Positions 1-8,598 of a stretch of DNA of 40,499 bases are shown piece by piece. The first letter of the stretch is position 1, and each line of letters starts with the position of its first letter. Source of the stretch: Amycolatopsis sp. (GTDB taxonomy: Bacteria > Actinomycetota > Actinomycetes > Mycobacteriales > Pseudonocardiaceae); contig NZ_JAODNM010000122.1 in the NCBI RefSeq assembly GCF_025464955.1, forward strand, positions 1-40,499, in the 5' to 3' direction. The translations under genes and the position numbers were made by a program. The notes below the pieces were generated by a model, which was not told where the DNA came from, ran no database searches, and saw nothing but the letters and a program-made list of their open reading frames with translations.

Positions 1-1
1 C

Positions 2-94
2 TGCACATTATCGCCCTCGACCAGCGAGGACATGCTCGTGCGGGTCATCTCAGTCGATCCGTATCTCGCCCTGCATCAGGCCGGGTTGCTGTGA
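2..94 (+). CDS. 3' end of an unidentified gene
   Basis: An open frame enters from the left edge of the window and stops at a TGA at 92-94, giving about 30 residues that end in HQAGLL. The residues look codable, but the fragment is too short to assign to a family. The next 190 bases hold no convincing gene. Confidence 0.3.
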   Translation, partial: CTLSPSTSEDMLVRVISVDPYLALHQAGLL

Positions 95-283
95 ACCAGT
101 GGACTCAACTCACCCTGACACGCAGGGGTTCGCGCAAGCCGACCGCAAGCCAGACGGCGGCCCCATACTAAGCCCGTGTTGCGCCTGGTGGCCGGCGCCG
201 CACCCGCGCGATGCAGGCGCCGGTGTCGTAGCCACGATCGGTTAGCGGCTTCCACCGCAGTGTCAGCCGGGAGAGCCCGAGCC

Positions 284-1489
284 TCAGGTTGAGGTCCGGT
301 CCCACTCCCCTAGTTCGGCGCGGAGTGCCTCCACGAGCTGTTCCGACCGCACGATCCCGGAGTCGCCGAGCGCGACCAGCGCGGTCGGCAATGCGTGAAC
401 GGGATCGCCGACTCCGTTCAGGGTGGCGGCGATGCGCCGGGCGGTGCGGAGGCCGTCGGCGAGGTCATGGAACGCTGGCTCAGACTCCCAGCCGAGCAGT
501 GCCAGATTCGCTAGAACTTGGCACCGCTCAGCTGGGAGCGCCACAGGCCTGACTGCTCCGAACATTGCTGCGTGTTGCCAGCCCGGCAGCTGGTTCGGGT
601 CGCCGTCGCGGATCGCTGGGTACAGCAGCTGCATGAGTTGGTGGACCGGGTCGGGTTGCCCGGTCCACCAGGCGGAGCGAGAAACGGCGAGCGCGGCCGC
701 AGCCGGGACCCAGCTGTCCGCACGGGCTTGGTCGATGAGCTGCTCAGTCGTGACAGGGACATCGACCATGTACTCGGCGAGCAGTTCGCTGACCGTCTTC
801 GCGGCAGCATGGACAACGTCATCGATCGCTTCTGCGGACCCCGCCGACTCACTTCGGGCCTCGTAGAGGGCATCGGTCATCGCCATCGTGGAGAAGCCCT
901 CGACGCCGGCCTCGCTGGTGAACCGGCGCATAGCCAGGTCATCGCACCACAGTGGCAATCCTTCCTGGGCTGCCAGCTCGATCGCTGCGGCCCAGGGAGC
1001 GGCGCGAATCTGGTCGCCAATGTCGCCGAGTGTTGCGGAGGGTTCAACGTCCCGCACTTCGCAGCGTCGGGCGAAGGCCTCGATGGCCGCCGTGCGTTCT
1101 CGCACGAAGTGTTGCTGCTCCTCGGTCTGCTGGTAAAAGGTGAGTTCTCCGGACGTCGCGTCAGAGCCCAGCACGCCAGGGCTCCCACCCTGGTTATGAA
1201 CTTCGAGGACTGCTCGCCGGACGTCGTCCTGGGCCGCGCGGGCCAGGAGCAGCTCGGAAACCTGTCCAAAGACGACGTCGGCGCTGCTCAAGCGGGACAG
1301 CACGAGCAACGTCGAGAGATCGACGACGACGGGACGCCCCGTTGCCGCGAACGCGACCTCGAGCTCGGCGTGGTGTTCGTCGTCGTTCGCCGCGACAGCG
1401 ACAAGCATTCCCGCGGCCCGCTTGACCAGGACCGAGGTGTAGGTCCGCCCGCTGGCCGCCGCCAGAACCCCGACCGGGACCCGGCCGCA
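284..1489 (-). pseudogene. PIN-like domain protein, 5' end damaged
   Basis: About 400 residues of this frame look genuinely coding (balanced composition, many Ala, Leu and acidic residues). The residues upstream of about 1489 in the same frame are Arg/Ser/Pro-rich and out of frame. The segment PVVVDLSTLLVL followed by GLPLWCDDLAMRR resembles the two acidic strands of PIN-like nuclease domains in large actinobacterial proteins; in that family the acidic residues bind metal and cut RNA. The C-terminal half is helical. No start codon with a ribosome site fits the intact portion, and NACHT-like residues abut it in another frame. I therefore read it as a truncated or frameshifted relic. The PIN assignment is by motif feel only. 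Confidence 0.5.
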
Positions 1490-1620
1490 GCCAGGTGTGC
1501 AGGTGCTCGCGCTGCGGGTTCCAGGATGACAGCGGCAGCAGGACCGGTATTGTTGCGTTCGGCTGGGGTCGGCCACCGGCCCAAGAGTGACCATGCGCGC
1601 TACGAATCGCCTGAGCAGGC
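1457..1620 (-). pseudogene. NACHT NTPase remnant
   Basis: One reverse frame reads TIPVLLPLSSWNPQREHLH, which matches the block after the P-loop in actinobacterial NACHT NTPases (IPVLLxLxSWxP followed by a Trp-Leu helix). Just upstream, in a neighbouring frame, is LLRRFVARM, the helix expected before that block. The Walker A and everything downstream are absent. The piece runs directly into the PIN-like frame, so it is either a deletion fusion or a decayed gene. NACHT proteins are signalling ATPases, often of defence systems; this remnant cannot be functional. Confidence 0.4.
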
Positions 1621-1712
1621 AGGGCAGCGGGCGCAACTGGCCACGCGGCCCGCAACTTCGGCAGCGGCGGCCCCTGCCTGGCGCCGACCCCGGGGACGGA
1701 CGCGGCGACGGC

Positions 1713-1892
1713 TCAGCTGTGCTCGGCGACGAGCTTCGCCAGCTGAAGACGTGATGTGACAACGGTCTTCCGGTAAACCGCGTGCAGGTGGGTCGCGACG
1801 GTGTTCGGTGACAGGAACAGCTCCGCAGCGGCCGACTTATTGCTGTGCCCATCCCCGACCAGATGTGCGACTCGTCGTTCAGCCTCGTTCAG
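1713..1892 (-). pseudogene. LuxR-type C-terminal HTH fragment
   Basis: Read from 1892 down to the TGA at 1715-1713, the reverse strand encodes 59 residues of a typical LuxR/GerE DNA-binding domain: LNEAERRVAHLV, then GHSNKSAAAELFLSPNTVATH, then SRLQLAKLVAEHS. SPNTVATHL is the recognition-helix region. Directly upstream the 10-bp unit CTGAACGAGG is present twice, followed by a near copy. One extra unit throws the frame, so the upstream frame reads AALNEAERG and stops. No effector domain is recognisable further upstream, so this is the tail of a decayed regulator. Confidence 0.75.
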
Positions 1893-1934
1893 CCTCGTTC
1901 AGTGCGGCCAAGCCGGCTTCCGGCCGGACCTGGG

Positions 1935-2740
1935 ACGCCCGAGCGGAAGAAGCCCTGCGGGAAGCGCTCCACAGCGATGACCGGCCATCCGCGCGACTGG
2001 AGATTGCCGGCCGACTGGCAGACATCGCGAGTAGCGCTAGGCAGCGAGCCAAGGTCGAAGCGATCATCGCGGCAGCCATCAACTACCGAACGCCGCCACC
2101 AGTCTGGATCGTCTGGGGCCTCGTCCAGGCTCAATTGGACAACGCGGGGGAGAGTCGCGCGGCAGCGACCATCAGCCGGCACCGCCCCCCTATCCGGTCC
2201 GAGCAGGAAGCGCGAATGTGGCACACGCGATGTTCCACATCCCGTGGGACGACCACATCGCTGAGGAGGCCATCGCGGTCGCGCAGCGCTTCTCCGAGGT
2301 CCCGGAGCTGGCGTCTGCGCTGCTCACACACCTGATCAGGGCAACCCGAGGTACCGCGCTAGAAGGCCTGGCCGAGCCCGGCGACGTCATCGGGGACCTC
2401 GACGAACCGATGCCGGAAGTGCCGGACGACCGCCCGGTCGTGCAGGGGGACCTGCACTGGCGGGCATTCGAACTCATGGAGACCTTGAGCGAAACTCATG
2501 GCCCCGCCGCCGGGATACAGATCCTGAGATCGACTTCACCCGAAGATTCCCTGGCTCAGCTCGCCGAGGTCCTCCGGCGCTCAGACCGCCCTGACCTCGC
2601 CGCGGTCGCTGACGAGGTCACCCGCCAGTACAAAAAAGCGGTCCAGGATGGCGGAGCCGTCCTGGCCCAGGCAACCGTAGTGGTGGAGATCGAACCCGTT
2701 GAACCCGACGACGCCATCATCTTCCTCGCCGCACGCCGGC
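1935..2740 (+). pseudogene. alpha-helical protein remnant in two frames
   Basis: The forward strand carries coding-like helical sequence in frame 2 to about 2165 (EEALREALHSDD, RLADIASSARQRAK), then in frame 1 from about 2215 to 2735 (AEEAIAVAQRFSEVPELAS, WRAFELMETLSETHG, EDSLAQLAEVLRRSD). A run of six C at 2185-2190 lies between the two parts and is a plausible place for an indel. The second frame runs on into Arg-rich nonsense opposite the SDR gene, so its true end is probably near 2740-2820. Helix-pair periodicity suggests a HEAT/TPR-like scaffold, but I recognise no family. Confidence 0.35.
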
Positions 2741-2830
2741 GAACCGGCGACCGCCTGCGGCCCGCAGGCCGACCTCGGCGCCAAGTGCGGCGAGCTGCGC
2801 TTGTCGCCTGTCTGATGTGGCGTCGGACGG

Positions 2831-3748
2831 TCAGACCGGGAACGACACTCCGGTCAGCTCCTCCGACGCAGCCCACAAGCTGCGCTGGAGGGCTGCGTCG
2901 TGGGACTTCTCGCTGGACTCCACCCGCACCGGGTGGCCTCGGGCCTCCCGGAACCCAGCCGGGCCGTAGTACTCACCCCCGCCCACGCCCGGGTCGGTCG
3001 CGGCGCGCAGCGTGGGCAGTGCGCCGCGGTCCGGGCTCTGCAAAACCAGTGGGCTGATCACGGCGGCAACCGCGCGCACGGCCGGAGGCGAGTTGCGCAT
3101 CAGATCTGTGTTCGCGATGCCCGGGTGGGCGGCGACGGCGACGGTCGAGCCCCTGTCGGCGAGCCGACGTTGGAGCTCATAGGTGAACAGCAGGTTCGCC
3201 AGCTTCGACTGGCCGTAGGCGCCCGTCCGGCTGTAGCTCCGCCGTTCCCAGTGCAGGTCCTCGAGATCGACTTCGGCCTGGATACGGTGGTTGATGCTAC
3301 TGACCGTCACCACCCGAGAGCCGGCGACCGGCAGCATCCGCTCCAGCAGCAGCCCGGTCAGCGCGAAGTGGCCGAGATGGTTGGTGCCCAACTGCAGTTC
3401 GAAGCCGTCGCGAGTGGTGGTCTTGGGCGTGAACATCACCCCGGCGTTGTTGATCAGCAGGTCTATCCCGGGGTACCTGGCCCGCAGCTCTTCCGCCGCG
3501 GCGCGAACGGAATCGAGCGAGGCCAGATCGAGGCCCTGCACCGTGACATCCACCCCGGGAGCGGCATCGGCGATCCGGGCGGCCGCCTGCTTGCCCTTGT
3601 CCGTGTCTCGCACCGCCAACACCACCCTCGCGCCGCGCGCAGCGAGGATTCGGGCGGTCTCGAATCCGATGCCGGTGTTGGCTCCGGTGACCACAGCCAC
3701 ACGGCCGGACTGCCCGGGGACGTCTTTGGCGGTCCATTTGTCGTTCAC
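2831..3748 (-). CDS. short-chain dehydrogenase/reductase
   Basis: A 305-residue classical SDR, an NAD(P)-dependent oxidoreductase of the retinol-dehydrogenase / protochlorophyllide-reductase-like subgroup. The cofactor motif TGANTGIG is at residues 21-28, NNAG at 100-103, the catalytic Ser at 150/151 (TVSSINH), and Tyr178 and Lys182 in YGQSK. The length is usual for the subgroup and all catalytic residues are present, so the enzyme should be active. The substrate cannot be read from sequence. It stands alone: about 400 bases separate it from the upstream LLM gene, with a hairpin in between, so it probably has its own promoter. Its 3' end abuts the decayed forward-strand helical protein. Confidence 0.93.
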   Translation of the reverse strand: MNDKWTAKDVPGQSGRVAVVTGANTGIGFETARILAARGARVVLAVRDTDKGKQAAARIADAAPGVDVTVQGLDLASLDSVRAAAEELRARYPGIDLLINNAGVMFTPKTTTRDGFELQLGTNHLGHFALTGLLLERMLPVAGSRVVTVSSINHRIQAEVDLEDLHWERRSYSRTGAYGQSKLANLLFTYELQRRLADRGSTVAVAAHPGIANTDLMRNSPPAVRAVAAVISPLVLQSPDRGALPTLRAATDPGVGGGEYYGPAGFREARGHPVRVESSEKSHDAALQRSLWAASEELTGVSFPV

Positions 3749-4153
3749 AATTCCTCCAAGTGCCAGGCCGGGAACCGGCCAGGGCGGTGAATCTATGATC
3801 TGAGGCCTACTGCTGTCGGACCGTGGGGGCCGCGTCGTCGTCCGGTCGCGCCGCGGTCTGTCGGGCCGGGCCGAGCGCGCCGGTCTGGCAGGGGAACGAG
3901 CCGTTCACCGCCGCCCTGAGCAGGAGCGCAGCGCCTCGGTGGCCGTGCGCGGCGTCGTCGAGTCGCGCACCGACGCCACCGCGTCAGTCCGGAACTCCGG
4001 GGAGCAACGGGACCGGCGTCCTCTTGTGTACCTGTTCGCCGAGGATCCCCTCAGGGTCCACCTATCGAGGTGTCCACAACCAAGGGCTCACCCCCAGCAA
4101 TGGCTGAGCCCGGACATGCTGTCCTCGTCTACGCGGCCGGAGAGGAGCACTCG
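3749..4153. other. non-coding gap between SDR and LLM genes
   Basis: About 400 bases with no convincing gene; the small open frames on both strands are Arg/Ser/Pro-rich. The stretch should hold the promoter of the SDR gene and contains the terminator-like hairpin at 4084-4111. Confidence 0.5.
4084..4111 (-). terminator. candidate terminator after the LLM gene
   Basis: GGGCTCA (4084-4090) and TGAGCCC (4105-4111) form a perfect 7-bp inverted repeat around a 14-base loop, about 40 bases past the stop of the LLM gene on the reverse strand. There is no U tract, as is common for actinobacterial terminators. Confidence 0.4.
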
Positions 4154-5092
4154 TCATCGGCCGGTCAGTTCTCCGGCGAGGCGCCAGGTGCGTAGCCGGT
4201 CCGCGTCCCCCGCCAGGTCGGTGTGGTACAGCGCGATCTCGGTGGCGCCGGCATCGAAGTAGCGGCGTAGCCCGGCGGCCACCGTATCCTCGTCGCCCGC
4301 TACAACCAGCTCCGCGGCTCTGTCCACCCCTTCCCAATTGAACACCCGCTGGTGGGAGGGGATCGTCTCGTAGAAGGCCAGTTGGTCGGTCGCCGAGGCG
4401 ATCACCTGCTCCACATTGTCGGTGACCACCGCGGGTACCGTGACGATGATCCGGGGTGCCGGGCGGTTCGCGTCGGCGGCGGCCTTCGTGAGCGCGGGGA
4501 CGATGTGCTGCTCCAGCGCTCTGGGACCGGCCAGGAACGGCAGGGTGCCGTCGGCGAGTTCGCCGGTGATTCGCAGTGCCTGTGGTCCCATCGCGGCCAC
4601 CAGCACCGGAATGGCCTGTTCGGCGCCCGGCACCGCTGTGGGGAGGAACGGGTGCGAAGTTACCGTGGTGCCGCTGAAGCCGGTGGTCGCGCCTTCAAGC
4701 AGCGGCCTTAGCGCGCTGAGATACTCGCGCAGGTGGGTGATCGGTGGCGGATAGGGCAGGCCGTAGGCAGGCTCAAGCACATCCTTGGCGCCCAACCCGA
4801 TGCCCAGCTGAAACCGGCCGCCGGTGGCCGCTTGGGCGGTCTTGGCCGCGGATGCGAGGAGCAGCGGATGCCGTGGGTAGATCGGAACTACCGCGGTGCC
4901 GACGGAGATCCGAGCGACGGCCCGGCCCACCGCCGAGGCCACCGCGATCGCGTCGTAGCTGAGTAGTTGTGGGAACCACACCGAGTCGAGACCGAGCCGC
5001 TCGGCCTGGGAGGCGAGCTCGATGGCGCGGTCGACGAGGTTGGTGGACTTCGGGGTTGCGGCGAGGGAGGAAAGCGTCACGCCAAATTTCAT
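4154..5092 (-). CDS. LLM-class F420-dependent oxidoreductase
   Basis: A 312-residue luciferase-like (TIM barrel) protein. MKFGVTLSS at the N-terminus, ERLGLDSVWFPQ and the GGRFQLGIGLG block are typical of the actinobacterial F420-dependent branch, which uses reduced deazaflavin F420 rather than FMN for hydride transfer. Length matches the family. Its ATG (5092-5090) overlaps the TGA (5091-5089) of the upstream epimerase-like gene by four bases (ATGA), so the two are translationally coupled. The nearby Ddn-like gene also points to F420 chemistry. The substrate is unknown. Confidence 0.92.
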   Translation of the reverse strand: MKFGVTLSSLAATPKSTNLVDRAIELASQAERLGLDSVWFPQLLSYDAIAVASAVGRAVARISVGTAVVPIYPRHPLLLASAAKTAQAATGGRFQLGIGLGAKDVLEPAYGLPYPPPITHLREYLSALRPLLEGATTGFSGTTVTSHPFLPTAVPGAEQAIPVLVAAMGPQALRITGELADGTLPFLAGPRALEQHIVPALTKAAADANRPAPRIIVTVPAVVTDNVEQVIASATDQLAFYETIPSHQRVFNWEGVDRAAELVVAGDEDTVAAGLRRYFDAGATEIALYHTDLAGDADRLRTWRLAGELTGR

Positions 5093-6054
5093 AGTGTTTC
5101 TCCGTGGTTGTCCTCGGGTTCGGGTGACTGTGCGGGCCGGCTGTGGAAGTAGTGGCCTTCACCAAGGTCGTCGATGAGCCCGGGATGGGTCGGCTGCCAG
5201 CCGAGCAGGTCGCGGGTCAACGCACTCGAGGCCGGGGTGTCGGCCGCCAGGAAGCCGGCCAGCGGACCGAAGTGTGCGAGCGCGTCCTCGGCAGGGATGG
5301 AAACCACCGGGACCTCGAGGTGTCGCCCGATCACCTCGGCGATGGTATGAGTCGGCACGCCCTCGTCCGTGACCGCGTGCAGACGCGATCCCGCCGGGGC
5401 GTTCTCCAGAGCCAGGCGAAACAGGCGTGCCGCATCGAGACGGTGTACAGCCGACCAGCGGTTCGAGCCGTCGCCGATGAAGCCGGAGACTCCCTTGGCC
5501 CGGGCGATGGCGATCTGGTTCGCGAGGAATCCATGATCCCCGTCGCCATAGACCGTCGGAGGAAGGCGCACAGCCGACGAGCGGACGCCGAGCGAAGCGA
5601 ACGAGAGCGCGACCTGCTCCGGGGCCAAGCGGGCCCGCGGCCCGCCGACGTCGGCCGCGTCGAGACTCGGCGCGTCGCGTTCGGTTCCCACCCGCCCTGG
5701 TTCCAGCACGAGTGTCACCGATGCCATGACCAATGGCGGGTCTGAACCGGTGAGGGACTCGCCCAGCGCCTCGATGGCGCGCCGGTCGGCCTCGACCGCG
5801 CCCTGGAAGTCTCCGGTGCGTGCGAGGGCGACGTTGAAGGCGAGGTGGATCACGCCGTCCGACGCTCCGGCCGCGCTGCGCAGCCCGTCGAGATCGTCAA
5901 GATCACCGCGATGTACCCGGGCACCGGCGTTGGTGAGGGCAGCGGCGGAGGCGTCTGAGCGGGCGAGGCCGGTGACCTCGTGGCCCGCGCCGAGGAGTTC
6001 GGGAATGAGGGCGGAACCGATCCAGCCAGTCGCGCCCGTGACGAAAACGCGCAT
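5089..6054 (-). CDS. NAD-dependent epimerase/dehydratase-like SDR
   Basis: A 321-residue atypical SDR beginning MRVFVTGATGWIG, a Rossmann GxxGxxG nucleotide-binding motif at residues 7-13. VYGDGDHGF and a C-terminal substrate domain follow, as in the NAD(P)-dependent epimerase-like reductases of actinomycetes. I chose the ATG at 6054. The open frame continues upstream, but there it is Arg-rich and runs over the rhodanese fragment. The chosen start leaves 11 bases after that fragment's stop. The gene ends in an ATGA overlap with the LLM gene, so the two form one translational unit. Confidence 0.9.
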   Translation of the reverse strand: MRVFVTGATGWIGSALIPELLGAGHEVTGLARSDASAAALTNAGARVHRGDLDDLDGLRSAAGASDGVIHLAFNVALARTGDFQGAVEADRRAIEALGESLTGSDPPLVMASVTLVLEPGRVGTERDAPSLDAADVGGPRARLAPEQVALSFASLGVRSSAVRLPPTVYGDGDHGFLANQIAIARAKGVSGFIGDGSNRWSAVHRLDAARLFRLALENAPAGSRLHAVTDEGVPTHTIAEVIGRHLEVPVVSIPAEDALAHFGPLAGFLAADTPASSALTRDLLGWQPTHPGLIDDLGEGHYFHSRPAQSPEPEDNHGETL

Positions 6055-6065
6055 ACCCACTGCGA

Positions 6066-6302
6066 TCAACCTACTTCCAGGGGGAGTTCGGGGTTGCTGG
6101 TCCACTCGTGTAGCGAGCCGTCGTCGAGCACCACGTCGGACTCGCCCAGCAAGGTCAACGCGAGCGCGTCGCTGGTCGCCGCGATCCCTACACCGCAGTA
6201 GGTGACCTTGCGACCTGGCCGGGAGAGCGCGTCGGCGACGATCTCGCGGACCTCGCTGGCCAGCGTGCACGTACTGTCGGCGATCGGTCGACTGATCATC
6301 AC
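6066..6302 (-). pseudogene. C-terminal fragment of a thiosulfate sulfurtransferase (rhodanese)
   Basis: The frame encodes only the end of a two-domain rhodanese: VTYCGVGIAAT carries the active-site Cys loop (YCGxGIxAT in the family), followed by ALALTLLG, DDGSLHEW and a terminal LPLEVG. About 200 N-terminal residues are missing, and the reading frame opens just behind the haloalkane dehalogenase stop. Without its N-terminal domain the piece should not be a working sulfurtransferase, although it retains the catalytic Cys. It may mark a deletion that brought the dehalogenase next to the epimerase pair. Confidence 0.8.
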
Positions 6303-6311
6303 GTCACTGCG

Positions 6312-7220
6312 TCACAGGAATCGTGTGTCTATCGGGAAGCTGGGAATCTTCCGCACGAACTCTGCGACGGCGGTGCCGATCTGGTCGGGGCTGTCTTCTT
6401 GTGTGTATTGGATTCCGCTGACAGTGGTCTCGGTCAGATTGGGCCAGGTACGGATGAGCTCGCGGATAGGGCCGCGCGCGACGAAGCCCGGTTCGGCATT
6501 GATGAAGAGCTTGGGAACATCGCTTTCGGCCAACCAGCTGCTGTAGTCATTGACCACCGCGACGACGTCGGCCGGCTCGCCGTCGATCGGAATGTTGCGC
6601 GGCCACGACAACGTGGGGCGGCGGTCTTCACCGGGGTTGATGAACGGCGCTCGGTAGTGGCCCATCTCTTCGTCGCTGAGCCTGCGCTGTACTCCCGCGG
6701 GCAACAGAACATCGACGAACAGGTTCTGCTCCAGCACCATCCGTTCGCCCTCCGTGGAGCGAATGCTCTGCAACACTTCTGTGAAGTCGCTGGGGAACTC
6801 CGACCACGTCCTCGGGGTGACTATGGCTTCCATGAACGCGATGCCCCACACCCCGTCACGGTGCCGATTAGCCCAGTCGAAGCCCAGCGCAGAACCCCAG
6901 TCCTGCAGTACCAGTGTCACGTTGTCGCCGAGATCCAACGCGTCCCACAGCGCGAACAGGTAGTCGCGCTGTTCGGCATAATGGTAGCGGCCAGGACCCG
7001 ACGTTTGCAGCTTGTCCGATCTTCCCATTCCGATCAGATCGCACGCCACCAGCCGACCCAGCCCTGCCAAGTGTGGCATCACGTTGCGCCACAGATACGA
7101 CGACGTCGGGTTGCCGTGCTGAAAGACGATGGCGTCGCCGGCGCCCTCGTCGACGTAGGCCATCCGCGTGCCGTTGACGTTGTGGTATCGCAGCTGGCCG
7201 TATGGCTTTGCCCCTACCAT
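6312..7220 (-). CDS. haloalkane dehalogenase homologue lacking the catalytic histidine
   Basis: A 302-residue alpha/beta hydrolase of haloalkane dehalogenase subfamily II (LinB/DhaA type), which hydrolyses C-halogen bonds. The residues line up with LinB at an offset of one: Asn37 (QHGNPTSS) and Trp108 for halide binding, nucleophile Asp107 (VLQDWGS), and acid Glu131 (FMEAIV). The base that frees the alkyl-enzyme is His272 in LinB. Here it is Gln271 (SGIQYTQEDSPD, codon CAA at 6410-6408). The rest of the QEDSP block is intact, so this is a clean substitution. The protein may alkylate itself without turnover, act on other substrates, or be inactive. Start ATG at 7220 with AAGGAG at 7234-7229. 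Confidence 0.93.
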   Translation of the reverse strand: MVGAKPYGQLRYHNVNGTRMAYVDEGAGDAIVFQHGNPTSSYLWRNVMPHLAGLGRLVACDLIGMGRSDKLQTSGPGRYHYAEQRDYLFALWDALDLGDNVTLVLQDWGSALGFDWANRHRDGVWGIAFMEAIVTPRTWSEFPSDFTEVLQSIRSTEGERMVLEQNLFVDVLLPAGVQRRLSDEEMGHYRAPFINPGEDRRPTLSWPRNIPIDGEPADVVAVVNDYSSWLAESDVPKLFINAEPGFVARGPIRELIRTWPNLTETTVSGIQYTQEDSPDQIGTAVAEFVRKIPSFPIDTRFL

Positions 7221-7518
7221 CAGGTGGCTCCTTGTTGTTTCGTCAGGTTCGGCGTCGGCGGGTCAGGCCATGTTTGGCGGCGGCAGCCCACGACACCCCC
7301 TGTCGCTGCCGGTGTGCACGACGACACACGACGATTCCACCTCCAGTGACTTGAGCGATGTGGTGTGCGTCAGCGGACTTGGATACTGGACTGCCGTGCG
7401 GTCATATTCTTTGCGGCGCGACCGAGCATCCGGCCGGTTATCTTCATTGAGATTCTGCGTTTGGTCAGGGGATCCACCAAGAAGGCGGATTGGCCCTCTG
7501 AATAAAGGGCACGACGCC
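7221..7518. other. gap upstream of the dehalogenase gene
   Basis: About 300 bases without a convincing gene. GCCCT/AGGGC at roughly 7492-7509 gives a short hairpin just past the Ddn-like stop, a weak terminator candidate. The dehalogenase ribosome site lies at 7229-7234. No clear -10/-35 pair is visible. Confidence 0.4.
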
Positions 7519-7989
7519 TCAGGAAGCTGGGGAGACTCGAAATACTGGATACTCGTCAACGATCCGCTCAAAGTCGCCGAGTGGTGCTCGGCGGTCGATC
7601 GGAAAGAACGGGCGTGCGCCGGCCGCGAGCTCGAGATATCGACGCAAGATCGCGGCGCGCTTACCGAAGAATTCCTCCAGCGACACGTTCTCGCGCTTCC
7701 TTCGCACCAGAACAGCGCGATTGTCGGCGCGCATGTTGCGCACCCAGTTCGTCTTGTCACCCAGCATGCCCACCAGATAGCGGTCACCCTCGTAGGCGAC
7801 GATAACTATGGGAAACGAGATCTCCCTGCCGGTCTTGCGGCCCCGAACCACGAGTGTTGCAGCTTGACTTGGTCCGATGCCCGACGCAAACGCGATGCCG
7901 AGCAAGCGGCCTAGCGTGCGTGCCGACAAACCCGGACGCCCGTCGCGGAACTGCCACCTCTGAAACGCGCTCACAGCGCCGCGCCGCAT
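7519..7989 (-). CDS. Ddn-like F420H2-dependent nitroreductase/quinone reductase family protein
   Basis: A 156-residue protein of the deazaflavin-dependent nitroreductase family (split beta-barrel; Ddn of Mycobacterium tuberculosis is the known member). The family block is clear: LVVRGRKTGREISFPIVIV, a Tyr/Leu strand, then GDKTNWVRNMRAD. Members reduce quinones or nitro compounds with F420H2, often at the membrane. The ATG at 7989 has GGAAGG ten bases upstream. It lies in the same orientation as the dehalogenase and behind the SDR stub, so it probably belongs to the transcript started at the TetR-divergent promoter. Confidence 0.88.
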   Translation of the reverse strand: MRRGAVSAFQRWQFRDGRPGLSARTLGRLLGIAFASGIGPSQAATLVVRGRKTGREISFPIVIVAYEGDRYLVGMLGDKTNWVRNMRADNRAVLVRRKRENVSLEEFFGKRAAILRRYLELAAGARPFFPIDRRAPLGDFERIVDEYPVFRVSPAS

Positions 7990-8119
7990 TACCCGATCCT
8001 TCCGGAACTCGGAATCGTGCTTGATGGCCAGCCAATCAGTTTGCCTGCGGACGCATGACTGCGGTCCCCGACGAGGCTGCCTCCTTGGAGTGGTGCTGCA
8101 GTTTCTACGCTGGGCGCAT

Positions 8120-8240
8120 TAGCTTTTCGCCCACCGGTGATGATGACATGGGCGCCACGCTCCGCGAGCGCCCTGGCGGTGTCTCGTCCGATACCGGACG
8201 TCGCACCGGTAACCAAGACGGTCTCGCCGTCAAGCTCCAT
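8120..8240 (-). pseudogene. N-terminal stub of an SDR
   Basis: The first 37 or so residues are a perfect SDR start: VLVTGATSGIGRDTARALA with the TGxxxGIG cofactor motif, then ERGAHVIITG. After that the frame turns to unrelated sequence and stops at 7989, so the rest of the enzyme (about 220 residues with NNAG and YxxxK) is gone. The start is intact, with AAGGAG at 8252-8247 before the ATG at 8240. The stub faces away from the tetR gene across a 361-base gap, the arrangement expected for a TetR target gene. Confidence 0.8.
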
Positions 8241-8524
8241 GGTGTACTCCTTCTACCCGGCCTGCGGATTCTGTTTTGGGCGGCGTTGGCGGTGGTGCTC
8301 ACGGCGGACAGCCCAAACGTCGTTCAACTGCAGCTGTGTACGACTCGATCAGGCGCGTCTTGGTGCTGCGTTCGTTCAGGACCTCGTGTCCCTAACGGCT
8401 GGTTCACCTCAGATGGCACAGCCAGACAGGCGTATCGGATACGGGTTGTTGCCCCTCCTCTTTGGTGAACACCGCTCGGCGATTGGAGACCCTCTGAGCG
8501 AAGCAGTGGAGCGGCCCACTGACA

Positions 8525-8598
8525 CTAGATTGGATCATGCAAGCCACTCTGGCGGGGAAAAAATGGATTGTCAACTCCAAAACAGATGCTAGATTGGA
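8525..8598 (+). promoter_or_regulatory. leaderless promoter of the tetR gene with direct repeats
   Basis: TTGTCA (8568-8573) and TAGATT (8590-8595), 16 bases apart, place the transcription start at or next to the ATG at 8602, consistent with a leaderless mRNA. CTAGATTGGA occurs twice (8525-8534 and 8589-8598), 64 bases apart; the second copy covers the -10. The repeats are candidate TetR binding sites. The rest of the gap 8241-8524 shows nothing clear beyond the ribosome site of the SDR stub. Confidence 0.5.

Noticed and set aside
518..1759. A 413-residue forward frame opposite the PIN-like protein
   Set aside because: Arg/Gly/Ala-rich without domains or a ribosome site; the reverse strand carries recognisable protein features.
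2900..3790. A 296-residue forward frame opposite the SDR
   Set aside because: The SDR on the other strand has all catalytic motifs; this frame has none.
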